NCBI RefSeq assembly: GCF_008386495.1
Contig: NZ_VTHJ01000083.1
Span: 1 to 33,918, forward strand
From: Streptomyces tailanensis
GTDB taxonomy: Bacteria > Actinomycetota > Actinomycetes > Streptomycetales > Streptomycetaceae
Direction: 5' to 3'
Length of the DNA: 33,918 bases
The translations under genes and the position numbers were made by a program. Within the stretch, counting starts at the first letter, position 1. Every line of letters begins with the position of its first letter. Under the pieces are notes generated by a model. It was not told the DNA's origin. It searched no databases and saw only the letters and a program-made list of their open reading frames with translations. This document shows positions 7,289 to 15,783 of this stretch, one piece after another.

Positions 7289-7704
7289 TCTCGCTCAGGC
7301 GGTCCCGCCTCTTCCAGACGGCGGTACCCGCGCACCCCTCGTACGCCGCCGGGGTGCGGCGCATGGTGGCCGCGCACCTCACCCTCTGGGGGCTCACCAC
7401 GATCCTCGACGATGTCGTCCTCGCCACGGACGAGTTGTTCGCCAACGCGGTCCGGCACACGGGCGCGGTTCCCACCGACACCATCGCCGTCAGCCTCGAA
7501 TGCTTCGATCGCGAACTGCGGGTGAGTCTCGCCGACCCCTCGCCCACGCGCCCGCTGCCTCGGACGGCGGACGGGGCCGCCGAGTCGGGACGCGGGCTGT
7601 CCATCGTCGCCGCGCTGGCCGACGACTGGGGCACGGATCCGCCGGATCCCGGGGACATGGGCAAGAAGGTGTGGTTCTCGCTCGCCGTCCGGGAGCCGAC
7701 GTGA
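7285..7704 (+). CDS. HATPase-domain regulator (anti-sigma-like)
   Basis: A 139-aa GHKL protein. The N-terminal helix is AVPAHPSYAAGVRRMVAAHL, the N-box is LATDELFANAVRHTG (about residues 47-61), the G1-like DPSPTRPLP and the G2-like ESGRGLSIVAALADDWG follow. No other ATG or GTG precedes residue 20 in frame (TGA at 7255), so the start is the TTG at 7285, overlapping the leader stop. Its TGA overlaps the GTG of the DUF6624 gene (GTGA), giving a tightly coupled unit. The role is presumably as a kinase or antagonist of an unseen STAS protein. Confidence 0.82.
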   Translation: MISLRRSRLFQTAVPAHPSYAAGVRRMVAAHLTLWGLTTILDDVVLATDELFANAVRHTGAVPTDTIAVSLECFDRELRVSLADPSPTRPLPRTADGAAESGRGLSIVAALADDWGTDPPDPGDMGKKVWFSLAVREPT

Positions 7705-8255
7705 AGGACGCCCCGGCCATGGAACACACATCCCAAGCGGCCCCTCACAAGCAGGTCCTCGCCGCCGAGTTGGTCCGCCGGGCCGAGGACGAGCGACGGC
7801 TGGCCCAGGAGGCGGGGTCGGCCCCCACCGCTCAGGCCCGCGGCCGTATCGCCGAGTGCCGGGCCGGCAACGCGGACGCCCTCCGGGCGATCGTCGCCCG
7901 CCATGGCTGGCCCACCGCCGAACTGGTCGGCGAGCACGCCTCCACCGCCGCCCTCATGATCCTCCTGCACTCCCCCGAGCTCGGCTTCCAGCTCACCTGC
8001 CGCGATCTGATCGCCGAGGCCGCGGCGGACGGCCGCTGCCCCGCCGTACACCACGCCTACATCGCCGACCACTGCGCCGTCGAACTGGGCCAGCCGCAGT
8101 TCTACGGCACCCGCATCAACCCCGCCACGCTCTTCCCGTACCCGATCCGCAACCCCGAGACAGTGGACGACCGCCGCGACGACGTGGTCCTCGGCCCACT
8201 GACGGAACATCTGCGGGCGGTACGGCGGGGGTTGGGGGCGAGTGGAGGGCTGTGA
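7701..8255 (+). CDS. DUF6624 family protein
   Basis: A 184-aa cytosolic protein. The start GTG at 7701 overlaps the previous TGA. The central block resembles DUF6624: RIAECRAGNADALRAIVARH, GWPTAELVGEHASTAALMIL, then PQFYGTRINPATLFPYPI and VDDRRDDVVLGPL. The family is common in actinomycetes and Bacteroidetes and has no known function. Coupling to an HATPase regulator suggests they act together (inference). The open frame extends upstream over the HATPase gene, but only this start gives the family N-terminus. Confidence 0.8.
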   Translation: MKDAPAMEHTSQAAPHKQVLAAELVRRAEDERRLAQEAGSAPTAQARGRIAECRAGNADALRAIVARHGWPTAELVGEHASTAALMILLHSPELGFQLTCRDLIAEAAADGRCPAVHHAYIADHCAVELGQPQFYGTRINPATLFPYPIRNPETVDDRRDDVVLGPLTEHLRAVRRGLGASGGL

Positions 8256-8347
8256 GTCGGTGTGGCGGTGGAGGTGCGCACCACCGGCGAGTTCAGCGGA
8301 TGCGGCGGAGGCTCGCCGGGGCCAGGGAGACGCCCGGGTCCGGTGGC

Positions 8348-9415
8348 TCAGCCCGCCGCCCAGCCCGCGTAGAACAGGCCGAGGCCGAGGATCACGCAGA
8401 TGCCCTGGACGGTCCAGAAGCGGACCACGACGAGGACTTCGGACCAGCCCTTGAGCTCGAAGTGGTGCTGGAGCGGGGCCATGCGGAAGACGCGCTTGCC
8501 GGTCAGCTTGAACGAGCCGACCTGGATGACCACGGACAGGGTGATCAGGACGAAGAGCCCGCCGAGCACCGCGAGCAGCAGCTCGGTGCGGGAGCAGATG
8601 GCCAGGCCCGCGAGGGCGCCGCCGAGGGCGAGGGAGCCGGTGTCGCCCATGAAGATCTTGGCGGGGGAGGTGTTCCACCAGAGGAATCCGAAGCAGGCAC
8701 CCATCAGCGCGGCGGCGACGACGGCGAGGTCCAGCGGGTCGCGTACCTCGATGCAGGAGGCGGGGTCGGTGAGTTCCATGGCGTTGGCGCAGGAGTTCTG
8801 GAACTGCCACAGGCCGATGAAGGTGTAGCCGCCGAAGACCATGACCGACGCGCCGGTCGCCAGGCCGTCCAGACCGTCGGTCAGGTTCACGCCGTTCGAC
8901 ATGGCGAGGATCATGAACAGGGCCCAGACGACGAACAGGACGGGCCCGATGGTCCAGCCGAAGTCGGTGACGAAGGACAGCTTCATCGAGGCCGGTGTCT
9001 GGCCGCGGTCGTCCGCGAACCGGATGGCCAGCAGGGCGAACACGATGCCGACGATCAGCTGGCCGGCCATCTTCGCCCCGGCCCGCAGCCCCAGCGAACG
9101 CCGCTTGACGATCTTGATGTAGTCGTCGAGGAATCCGACGGCACCCATGCCCGCCATCAGGAACAGCACCAGCACCCCGGGGAACGTCGGGCTCTCCCCC
9201 GTGACGACCTTGGTCGCGGCGTACGCGACGAGGGTGGCCAGGATGAAGGCGATGCCGCCCATGGTGGGCGTACCGCGCTTGCCGTGGTGGCCGCGAGGGC
9301 CGTCGTCGCGGATGAACTGCCCGTAGCCCTTGCGGGCCAACAGCTTGATCAGAAGCGGAGTGCCGATGAGGGTCAGGAACAGGCCTATGGCCCCGGCAAA
9401 CAGGATCTGGTTCAT
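8348..9415 (-). CDS. mraY: phospho-N-acetylmuramoyl-pentapeptide-transferase, isolated copy
   Basis: A 355-aa polytopic membrane enzyme that transfers phospho-MurNAc-pentapeptide to undecaprenyl phosphate, forming lipid I. Visible signatures: TPTMGGIAFI, FLDDYIKI with the Asp pair, NGVNLTDGLDGLA, FGFLWWNTSPAKIFMGDTGS and PLQHHFELKGW. Length is normal and all key Asp residues are present, so it should be active. It lies outside a dcw cluster: neighbours are a DUF6624 gene and a small membrane protein, not murF or murD. It is thus probably a second copy, possibly for resistance or a developmental stage (inference). ATG at 9415 has a GGGGGAG about 13 nt upstream. Confidence 0.93.
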   Translation of the reverse strand: MNQILFAGAIGLFLTLIGTPLLIKLLARKGYGQFIRDDGPRGHHGKRGTPTMGGIAFILATLVAYAATKVVTGESPTFPGVLVLFLMAGMGAVGFLDDYIKIVKRRSLGLRAGAKMAGQLIVGIVFALLAIRFADDRGQTPASMKLSFVTDFGWTIGPVLFVVWALFMILAMSNGVNLTDGLDGLATGASVMVFGGYTFIGLWQFQNSCANAMELTDPASCIEVRDPLDLAVVAAALMGACFGFLWWNTSPAKIFMGDTGSLALGGALAGLAICSRTELLLAVLGGLFVLITLSVVIQVGSFKLTGKRVFRMAPLQHHFELKGWSEVLVVVRFWTVQGICVILGLGLFYAGWAAG

Positions 9416-9613
9416 CGGTCGGCGGTCTCCCCCTCGGGCACATGCGGGTACGTGACTGCCTCACCGGTCTCGCGGGCCGTCAGCCCCCACCCTATGCGGA
9501 CGCCGATCTTCGTAAGACTCTGGGGAGTTGGCCACGACGACGGCTGACCGGGTTCGCTCCCGGAAGCCAGCCCTCCGCTCAAGCGGACGGCGCGAACTGA
9601 GACACTGCACGCC

Positions 9614-10114
9614 ATGGCCTCCTTCACTCCCGCGCGCGCCCTGCTGATGCTCACCACCGGGCTCACCTGCCTGCTGATGGCCGGCGGTGCTCTCATCGGC
9701 GCGCTGCTCGGCGGTGGTCTCGTCGCCCTGGGCGCGGCGGTGTGCGCGGGGCTGGTCGGCATGCTGGGTTCGCTCGTCGTGCGGCGGCGGGCGATGGCGC
9801 ACTTCGCCCTCGCGCAGCGGCAGGCGGGGCAGCGAGGGTACGCCGAGGGGATCGCCCACGGTGTGCTGATCCACGTGACGGCGTACGAGGCCGCCGTGTT
9901 CCCCCGCACCGGGCCGAGCGGTGTCTCCCCCGAGGAGCGCGAGGCCCGCCGGACCATCGCGTACCGGATGGCCGCCCTCGACGAGGTGCCGCAGCGCGTG
10001 CGCCTGGCGGCGGCGGACGCCCTCGCTCTCCTGGACAAGACCGACCGCGAGGGCGCCGAGGAGGCACTCGCCCGCCTCGCCACGACCGTGCGCCTGGAGT
10101 ACGCCCGGCAGTGA
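9614..10114 (+). CDS. small membrane protein of unknown function
   Basis: A 166-aa protein with two close hydrophobic helices (about residues 8-30 and 33-56: ALLMLTTGLTCLLMAGGALI, then LVALGAAVCAGLVGMLGSLV), followed by a basic patch RRRAMAHFALAQRQ. The remaining cytoplasmic domain is about 100 aa and has a regular helical tail. No family recognised. ATG at 9614 lacks an obvious ribosome site. It diverges from mraY with 198 bp between. Confidence 0.75.
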   Translation: MASFTPARALLMLTTGLTCLLMAGGALIGALLGGGLVALGAAVCAGLVGMLGSLVVRRRAMAHFALAQRQAGQRGYAEGIAHGVLIHVTAYEAAVFPRTGPSGVSPEEREARRTIAYRMAALDEVPQRVRLAAADALALLDKTDREGAEEALARLATTVRLEYARQ

Positions 10115-10158
10115 CGGGCGCGCCCCGGCGCATGGGTGCGAGAACCGCGCGGTCGGCT

Positions 10159-11127
10159 TCAGTGGCCGCTGATCGCGCGCGGGGTGTACGGCCGCTCCAG
10201 TTCTTCGGTCTCCTTCTCCGTGAGGGTGATGTCGAGGGAGGCCACGGCGTCGTCGAGGTGGTGCGGCTTGGTGGCGCCGACGATGGGCGCGGCGACGGTG
10301 GGCCGGCTGAGCAGCCAGGCGAGGGCGACCCGGGCCCGGGGGACGCCGCGTTCGGTGGCGATACGGGTGACGGCGTCGACGATCTCCCGGTCGCCCTCCT
10401 GGTAGAGGGTCTTGCCGAAGTTGTCGTGCGCGCTGCGTTCGGTGACGGTGTCCCAGTCACGGGTGAGGCGGCCGCGGGCGAGCGGGCTCCAAGGGAGGGT
10501 GGCGACGCTCTGGTCCTCGCAGAGCGGGAGCATCTCGCGCTCCTCCTCGCGGTAGAGGAGGTTGTAGTGGTTCTGCATCGAGACAAATCGCGTCCAGCCG
10601 TGTCGCCGGGCGGTGTACTGCATCTTGGCGAACTGCCAGGCATACATCGAACTCGCCCCGATGTAGCGGACCTTGCCCGCCTTGACCACGTCGTGCAGGG
10701 CCTCCATCGTCTCCTCGACCGGGGTGTTCGGGTCGAAGCGGTGGATCTGGTAGAGGTCCACGTAGTCGGTGCCGAGGCGGCGCAGGCTGTTGTCGATCTC
10801 CGTCATGATGGCCTTGCGGGACAGGCCCCAGCCGTTGGGCCCCTCGTGCATGGCGCCGTTGACCTTGGTGGCGACGACGATCTCGTCGCGCCGCGCGTAC
10901 TCCGCGAGGGCGCTGCCGACGATCTCCTCGCTGGTGCCGTCGGAGTAGATGTTCGCCGTGTCGAAGAAGTTGATCCCGGCGTCCAGCGCCTGACGGATCA
11001 ACGGGCGCGACGCCTCCTCGTCGAGGGTCCACTCGTGCGTGCCTCGGTCAGGGAGCCCGAAACTCATGCATCCCACACAGATCCGGGACACGTCCAGACC
11101 TGTCGAGCCGAGCTTCACATACTGCAT
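10159..11127 (-). CDS. aldo/keto reductase
   Basis: A 322-aa NADPH-dependent TIM-barrel oxidoreductase. The catalytic tetrad is visible as FFDTANIY (Asp, Tyr), VVATKVNG (Lys) and DLYQIHRFD (His). The C-terminal SRPTVAAPIVGATKPHHLDD is the NADPH-binding region. It resembles the YajO / L-glyceraldehyde-phosphate-reductase group; the substrate cannot be told. ATG at 11127 with GGAG 9 nt upstream is preferred over the much longer open frame. It lies behind the MFS gene on the same strand with a 70-bp gap. Confidence 0.92.
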   Translation of the reverse strand: MQYVKLGSTGLDVSRICVGCMSFGLPDRGTHEWTLDEEASRPLIRQALDAGINFFDTANIYSDGTSEEIVGSALAEYARRDEIVVATKVNGAMHEGPNGWGLSRKAIMTEIDNSLRRLGTDYVDLYQIHRFDPNTPVEETMEALHDVVKAGKVRYIGASSMYAWQFAKMQYTARRHGWTRFVSMQNHYNLLYREEEREMLPLCEDQSVATLPWSPLARGRLTRDWDTVTERSAHDNFGKTLYQEGDREIVDAVTRIATERGVPRARVALAWLLSRPTVAAPIVGATKPHHLDDAVASLDITLTEKETEELERPYTPRAISGH

Positions 11128-11197
11128 CGTGGCTACTCCTGCCTGTGGGGTGTACGGCCACCACGCAGCGTACGAGAGGGTGGGCGCCCCCTTCCCG

Positions 11198-12514
11198 TCA
11201 AATCCGGTAGCGGCGCAGCGCCGGTGTCGCCGTCGCGAGGAGCAGCATGGCGGCGACGACCAGCAGGCCGCCGCCCACGACGGCCGTACGCGCACCGAAC
11301 GCGGAACCGGCGGTTCCGTGCAAGACGTCGGCGAGGCGTGGGCCGCCGGCCACGACCACGGTGAAGACGCCCTGCATACGACCGCGCATCTCGTCGGTGG
11401 CGGCGGACAGCAGGATGGCTCCCCGGAAGACCATCGAGACCATGTCCGCGACCCCGGCGGCGGCGAGGAAGACGACGGCAAGCCACAGGCTGGTGCTCAG
11501 CCCGAAGCCGGTGATGGCCGCGCCCCAGGCCATGACGGCCGCGATGACCATGAGGCCGTGTCGGTGGGAGCGGGAGAACGTGCCCGAGAACAGCCCGCCG
11601 AGCACGGCGCCGATGGGGATCGCGGCGAACAGCAGCCCGAGCGCGAGGCCTTCGCCGTAGGAGGCGTATGTCGTGTCGGCGAGTTGAGGGAAGAGGGCTC
11701 GGGGCATGCCGAGGACCATCGCGATGATGTCGGCGAGGAAGGACAGCAGGAGCACCTTGTGCAGGGAGACGTAGCGGAAGCCGGCGGCGACCTCCCGCCA
11801 GCCGGCCCGCCGGGTCGTCGAGGTGTCCAGGGGCGGCAGGGCGGGCAGCTTGTGAACCGCCCAGAGGGTGATGCAGAGGGCCAGCGCGTCGATCAGGTAC
11901 AGCTCGGCCAGACCGATGACGGGGATGAGGGCGCCGGCGAGCAACGGGCCTGCCACCAGGCCGAGTTGCATCACGGTCGAGCCCAGGGCGGCCGCGGCGG
12001 CGAGTTCGTCGGCGGGGACGAGGCGGGCCACGGAGGCGTTGCGGGCGGGTGAGTTCAGGCCGAAGAACGCCTGTTGGAGGGCGAGCAGCACCATCAGTAC
12101 CCAGACGGATTCGAGGCCGGTGACGGCCTGGACCCAGAACAGCACCGAGGTGACGGCGATACCGGTGTTGGTGATCAGCAGCAGGGTGCGCCGGTCCACG
12201 CTGTCGGCGACCGCGCCGCCCCACAGCGCGAAGACCACCATGGGCACCAGTCCGGCGAGGCTCGCGTAGCCGACCCATGCCGAGGAGCCGGTGACGTCGT
12301 AGACCTGCTTGGGCACGGCGACGGCGGTCAGCTGGCTGCCGACCGCCGTGACGATGGTCGAGGACCACAGCCGCCGGTAGGCAGGGCGGCGCAGGGGGCG
12401 GGTGTCCATGGCCCAGCGGCGCAGGCCGCGCCGGGGTGTCGCCTCGGGGGCCGGTGTGTCGTCGCCGGTGCTGCTCTTGGTGGGGTCCACGGATGTCCTG
12501 GGTGCTCGCTGCAT
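11198..12514 (-). CDS. MFS transporter, EntS-like
   Basis: A 438-aa, 12-helix major facilitator with a 40-aa polar N-terminus, then RPAYRRLWSSTIVTAVG, the loop 2-3 signature GAVADSVDRRTLLLITN and ALQQAFFGLNSPARNASVAR, the last typical of the MFS_3 / enterobactin-exporter group. Proposed role: proton-driven export of a small molecule, substrate unknown. An internal ATG at 12409 would skip the tail. A hairpin at 12564-12583 separates it from lysE upstream. Confidence 0.88.
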   Translation of the reverse strand: MQRAPRTSVDPTKSSTGDDTPAPEATPRRGLRRWAMDTRPLRRPAYRRLWSSTIVTAVGSQLTAVAVPKQVYDVTGSSAWVGYASLAGLVPMVVFALWGGAVADSVDRRTLLLITNTGIAVTSVLFWVQAVTGLESVWVLMVLLALQQAFFGLNSPARNASVARLVPADELAAAAALGSTVMQLGLVAGPLLAGALIPVIGLAELYLIDALALCITLWAVHKLPALPPLDTSTTRRAGWREVAAGFRYVSLHKVLLLSFLADIIAMVLGMPRALFPQLADTTYASYGEGLALGLLFAAIPIGAVLGGLFSGTFSRSHRHGLMVIAAVMAWGAAITGFGLSTSLWLAVVFLAAAGVADMVSMVFRGAILLSAATDEMRGRMQGVFTVVVAGGPRLADVLHGTAGSAFGARTAVVGGGLLVVAAMLLLATATPALRRYRI

Positions 12515-12563
12515 CGTCCGGTACGGGGCACCACTATCGCGGAGGCGGTCGTCGGCCTGGCGG

Positions 12564-12583
12564 GAGGGGTGGCTTCACCCCTC
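12564..12583 (-). terminator. hairpin after the LysE gene
   Basis: GAGGGGTG (12564-12571), loop GCTT, CACCCCTC (12576-12583): a perfect 8-bp stem 17 nt past the lysE stop at 12601. Confidence 0.65.
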
Positions 12584-12600
12584 GGGCGTCCCGGCGGCCG

Positions 12601-13218
12601 TCAGGCACCGGCGATCAGCATGCCGCCGAGCCCGAGCATCGTCGCCGCGACCAAGCCGTCCAGGACGCGCCACGCCTGCGGGCGGGACAGGAACCGGCCG
12701 AGCAGGCGGGCGCCGAAGCCGAGGCCGGTGAACCAGCACAGGCTCGCGGCGGCCGCGCCGAGGCCGAAGGTCCAGCGCAGGGCGCCCTGGTCGGCGGCGA
12801 TGGAGCCGAGGAGGAACACGGTGTCGAGGTAGACGTGCGGATTGAGCCAGGTCAGCGCCAGGCAGGTGAGGACCGCTCGGCGCCGTGAGCCCGGCGTGCC
12901 GGTCTCCGCCCGCAGCGCCTCGCCGCCGGGCCGCAGGGCGCGTCGCGCCGCGAGGACGCCATAGACCACGAGGAAGACGCCGCCGACGAGGGCGACCGCA
13001 GTGAGCGCTCCGGGCCAGGCGACGACCACGGCACCGACCCCTCCCACGCCGAGCGCGATCAGGGCCGCGTCGGAGAGAGCGCAGACGGCCACGACGGGGA
13101 GCACCGCGTCCCGGTGGATGCCCTGACGGAGGACGAAGGCGTTCTGGGCGCCGATGGCGACGATCAGGGAGAGGCCGGTACCGAATCCGGCGGCGAGGGC
13201 GGTCATTTCGTTGAACAC
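12601..13218 (-). CDS. lysE: LysE/ArgO-type amino-acid exporter
   Basis: A 205-aa membrane protein with six helices. It has the LysE-family opening GFGTGLSLIVAIGAQNAFVL and the conserved LTWLNPHVYLDTVFLLGSI. LysE of Corynebacterium exports L-lysine and L-arginine. Start is the GTG at 13218 or ATG at 13206. It diverges from its likely activator at 13284, with 65 bp between, exactly the lysE-lysG arrangement. Confidence 0.92.
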   Translation of the reverse strand: MFNEMTALAAGFGTGLSLIVAIGAQNAFVLRQGIHRDAVLPVVAVCALSDAALIALGVGGVGAVVVAWPGALTAVALVGGVFLVVYGVLAARRALRPGGEALRAETGTPGSRRRAVLTCLALTWLNPHVYLDTVFLLGSIAADQGALRWTFGLGAAAASLCWFTGLGFGARLLGRFLSRPQAWRVLDGLVAATMLGLGGMLIAGA

Positions 13219-13253
13219 CCGACGACGGTAGGAAAGCCCGCGCCAGGAGTACA

Positions 13254-13279
13254 GCTAAAGCTTCTTACGTATCATTAGC
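13254..13279. promoter_or_regulatory. candidate LysG box
   Basis: GCTAA (13254-13258) and TTAGC (13275-13279) form a dyad in a short AT-rich stretch between the divergent genes, as expected for a LysR-type regulator that activates the exporter gene. Only five bases per arm match. Confidence 0.4.
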
Positions 13280-13283
13280 GATC

Positions 13284-14198
13284 GTGATGACTCAGCTTCC
13301 GCTCGACCTGGTGCGGACCCTGCTCACCGTGGTGGACGAGGGCACGTTCGACGCGGCAGCCGGCACCCTGCATGTGACGCCCTCCGCGGTCAGCCAGCGG
13401 GTCAAGGCACTGGAGCAGCGCGTGGGCCGCGTGCTCCTGGTCCGTACGAAGCCGGTGCGGCCGACCGACTCCGGTGAGGTGATCGTCCGGTTCGCGCGTC
13501 AGCTGGCCCGGCTCGAACACGACGCCCACGCCTCGCTCGGCATGACCGGCTCCCACGAGACGACCCGGGTGTCGATCGCGGTGAACGCCGACTCCCTGGC
13601 CACCTGGTTCCTGCCCGCCCTCGCCCGGGTGCCCGAGGAACTGCGCCCCTGCTACGAGTTGCGCCGCGAGGACGAGGACCACACGGCGCGGCTGCTGCGC
13701 GAGGGGCTGGTGATGGCGGCGGTCACCTCGTCGCCGGACGCGGTGGCCGGCTGCTCGGTGCGCGCGCTGGGCCGGATGCGCTACGTTCCCGTCGCGAGCC
13801 CGGCGTTCGCCGCGCGATGGCTCGGCGGCATCGGATCCGAGGTGGCGCTGAAGGACGTGATCGCCGAGGTGCCGGTCGTGGCCTTCGACCGGCGCGACGA
13901 CTTCCAGGACGCGTTCGTACGCCGGCTGAAGCGGGGGCACCGGGCGAGCGCCGTCCGGCATTACGTGCCGACCTCGGAGGGCTTCGTCGACGCCGTGGCG
14001 GCCGGGCTGGGCTGGGGCATGCTCCCCGAGGCCCAGGCCCAGCCGCTGCTCGACGACGGTCGGCTGATGGCGTTGGCGCGGCCGGAGCGAAGCGTGGACG
14101 TCCCGCTGTTCTGGCAGCAGTGGAAGCTCGACTCCCCCTCGCTCACGGCCGTGGCGAAGGCGGTCGCCGCCGCGGCCGCCACGGCACTCCATACTTGA
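13284..14198 (+). CDS. lysG: LysR-type regulator, ArgP/LysG-like
   Basis: A 304-aa protein. The N-terminal winged HTH is DEGTFDAAAGTLHVTPSAVS followed by QRVKALEQRVGRVLLVRTKP, closest to LysG. The C-terminal effector domain includes SIAVNADSLATWFLPAL and AAGLGWGMLPEAQAQPLLDD. LysG/ArgP senses basic amino acids and turns on lysE. GTG 13284 or ATG 13287; no clear ribosome site, perhaps leaderless. It is convergent with the hydrolase gene at 14277. Confidence 0.9.
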   Translation: MMTQLPLDLVRTLLTVVDEGTFDAAAGTLHVTPSAVSQRVKALEQRVGRVLLVRTKPVRPTDSGEVIVRFARQLARLEHDAHASLGMTGSHETTRVSIAVNADSLATWFLPALARVPEELRPCYELRREDEDHTARLLREGLVMAAVTSSPDAVAGCSVRALGRMRYVPVASPAFAARWLGGIGSEVALKDVIAEVPVVAFDRRDDFQDAFVRRLKRGHRASAVRHYVPTSEGFVDAVAAGLGWGMLPEAQAQPLLDDGRLMALARPERSVDVPLFWQQWKLDSPSLTAVAKAVAAAAATALHT

Positions 14199-14208
14199 GC
14201 TCGCCGTT

Positions 14209-14221
14209 CAGCCTTCGGCTG
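14209..14221 (+). terminator. short hairpin after lysG
   Basis: CAGCC-TTC-GGCTG, a 5-bp stem, 10 nt past the lysG stop in the 78-bp convergent gap. Weak but well placed. Confidence 0.35.
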
Positions 14222-14276
14222 CGGCAGGCTCCTCGGCCCACCCGATCTGCAGGATCACCGGGGCCTCGGCTCGGTG

Positions 14277-15509
14277 TCAGTCGTCGATCGCCTGGTAGAG
14301 CGTGGTCCAGAAGTCGTGGATGGCCCGCGCCGAATCCGGGGTGGACATCCCGGTCTGGGTGAGCAGGATGCCGACGAGCTGGTTGTCCGGGTCGGCGTAT
14401 GTCGAGGTGCCGGCTCCGCCGTCCCAGCCGAACTGGCCGATGGGCGCGTAGTCACCACGGTAGGTGCGCACCGCCATCCCGAAGCCCCAGCCGCCGTGCT
14501 GTCCCTGGCCGTGTGCCAGATGGACGACGTTGCGGGCCCAGGCTTCTCGGGCGGCCAACTGCTCGGGGGTGAGGCGGTTGGTGGTCATCAGCTCAACGGC
14601 GGGCCGGGACAGGATCCGTTGGGTCCCGTGCATCCCGTGGTTGAGCAGCATCCGGAAGTAGGCGTGATAGTCGTCGACGGTCGAGTCCAGTCCGCCGCCG
14701 CCTGACTCGAACACCGGAGGCTTGCTGTGGTGTCCCCCTTCGGCCTCGTCCGCCACGATGAACTCTCCGGTCTGCGGATCGGGGGCGTACAGAGGCGGCA
14801 GCCGGTCGATCTTGTCGGCGGGCACGTGGAAACCGGTGTCCTCCATGCCCAGCGGATCGAAGATGCGTTCACGCAGGAACGTCTCGAACGACTGGCCGGT
14901 GACCCTGGCGACGAGCACGCCGAGCACGTCGTCGCCAAGGTTGTACAGCCACCGCTCTCCGGGCTGGTACATCAGCGGGAGCGCGCCCAGGCGGCGCATC
15001 CACTCATCCGGCTCCGGTGCCGGCAACATCCATTCCTGGCCGTAGACCCCCTGCTCGAAGAACGCCCTCATCATCGGCGAGCCCATCGCCGTCGTATCCA
15101 GCCCGAGTCCCAACGTGGAGGTGAGCACGTCCCGTACGATGATCGGACGTCGCGCCGGCACGGTGTCGTCCAGCGGGCCGTCGGCCCGCTTCAACACCTG
15201 GCGGTCGGCGAGCTCGGGCAGCCACTGATCTATCGGGTCATCCAGCCGCAGCCGGCACTCATCCAGCAGGACCATCGCCGCCGCGACCGCGACCGGCTTG
15301 GTCGTCGAGGCCATCCGGAAGATGGTGTCCCGGCGCATCGGCGCGCCCCCGTCGTGACGCATCGCCCCGATCGCTTCGACGTGTGTCTCCTCGCCCCGGC
15401 TGACCAGGGCGACGAGCCCGGGAATCTTTCCGGACTCGACATGCCGCGCCAGCACGTCGCGGATTCTGCGCAGCCCCGCTTCGGAGAAGCCTCTGTTGCT
15501 CTTTCCCAT
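14277..15509 (-). CDS. class C beta-lactamase-like serine hydrolase (EstB type)
   Basis: A 410-aa protein of the beta-lactamase / penicillin-binding / esterase superfamily. SxxK is Ser68-Thr-Thr-Lys71 in FRMASTTKP. A Tyr-containing second motif lies in WLYNLGDD, and HGGWGFGMAVRTY stands near the third motif position. No signal peptide, so a cytosolic esterase or lactamase-like hydrolase of EstB type is more likely than a secreted beta-lactamase. ATG at 15509 has GGGGAGA 6-7 nt upstream; the GTG at 15524 is inside that site. It diverges from an HTH regulator over a 274-bp AT-rich gap. Confidence 0.9.
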   Translation of the reverse strand: MGKSNRGFSEAGLRRIRDVLARHVESGKIPGLVALVSRGEETHVEAIGAMRHDGGAPMRRDTIFRMASTTKPVAVAAAMVLLDECRLRLDDPIDQWLPELADRQVLKRADGPLDDTVPARRPIIVRDVLTSTLGLGLDTTAMGSPMMRAFFEQGVYGQEWMLPAPEPDEWMRRLGALPLMYQPGERWLYNLGDDVLGVLVARVTGQSFETFLRERIFDPLGMEDTGFHVPADKIDRLPPLYAPDPQTGEFIVADEAEGGHHSKPPVFESGGGGLDSTVDDYHAYFRMLLNHGMHGTQRILSRPAVELMTTNRLTPEQLAAREAWARNVVHLAHGQGQHGGWGFGMAVRTYRGDYAPIGQFGWDGGAGTSTYADPDNQLVGILLTQTGMSTPDSARAIHDFWTTLYQAIDD

Positions 15510-15564
15510 CGTGAATCTCCCCACCCATCAATGTTCGAGAACTACTGAACGCCCGCGACGCTAC

Positions 15565-15692
15565 ATTGCGTTCAATAATGCGTCAACGTGAGATCGAAGC
15601 CATCTGGGCTTGCGTGCCTGGCAAATGAGGCCCAATATTGCAATGACAATGGAGATGAACGCAATAGGCAATCAGAACCAGGATTGCAATGA
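15565..15692. promoter_or_regulatory. cluster of ATTGCAAT-type sites in an AT-rich island
   Basis: The palindrome ATTGCAAT (longer match ATTGCAATGA) occurs at 15637-15646 and 15683-15692. ATTGCGTTC at 15565-15573 has its exact reverse complement at 15657-15665, and another GCAAT is at 15668-15672. The island is far more AT-rich than the rest of the window and lies between divergent genes. It is a likely operator set for the MarR-fusion regulator, the hydrolase, or both. Confidence 0.6.
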
Positions 15693-15783
15693 GCTTCGCG
15701 TGAATGCATACTGCGCAACGGCGTGTACGGCGGACACCGAGCTCCGCGCATGCCGACAGAGGACCGAGGGGAGACGAGCACCG

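Noticed and set aside
8348..9415. Nucleoside-antibiotic cluster around mraY
   Set aside because: No biosynthetic genes flank it; neighbours are regulators and small membrane proteins.
7251..9464. 737-codon minus-strand open frame
   Set aside because: It is a shadow of DUF6624, HATPase and mraY in another frame.
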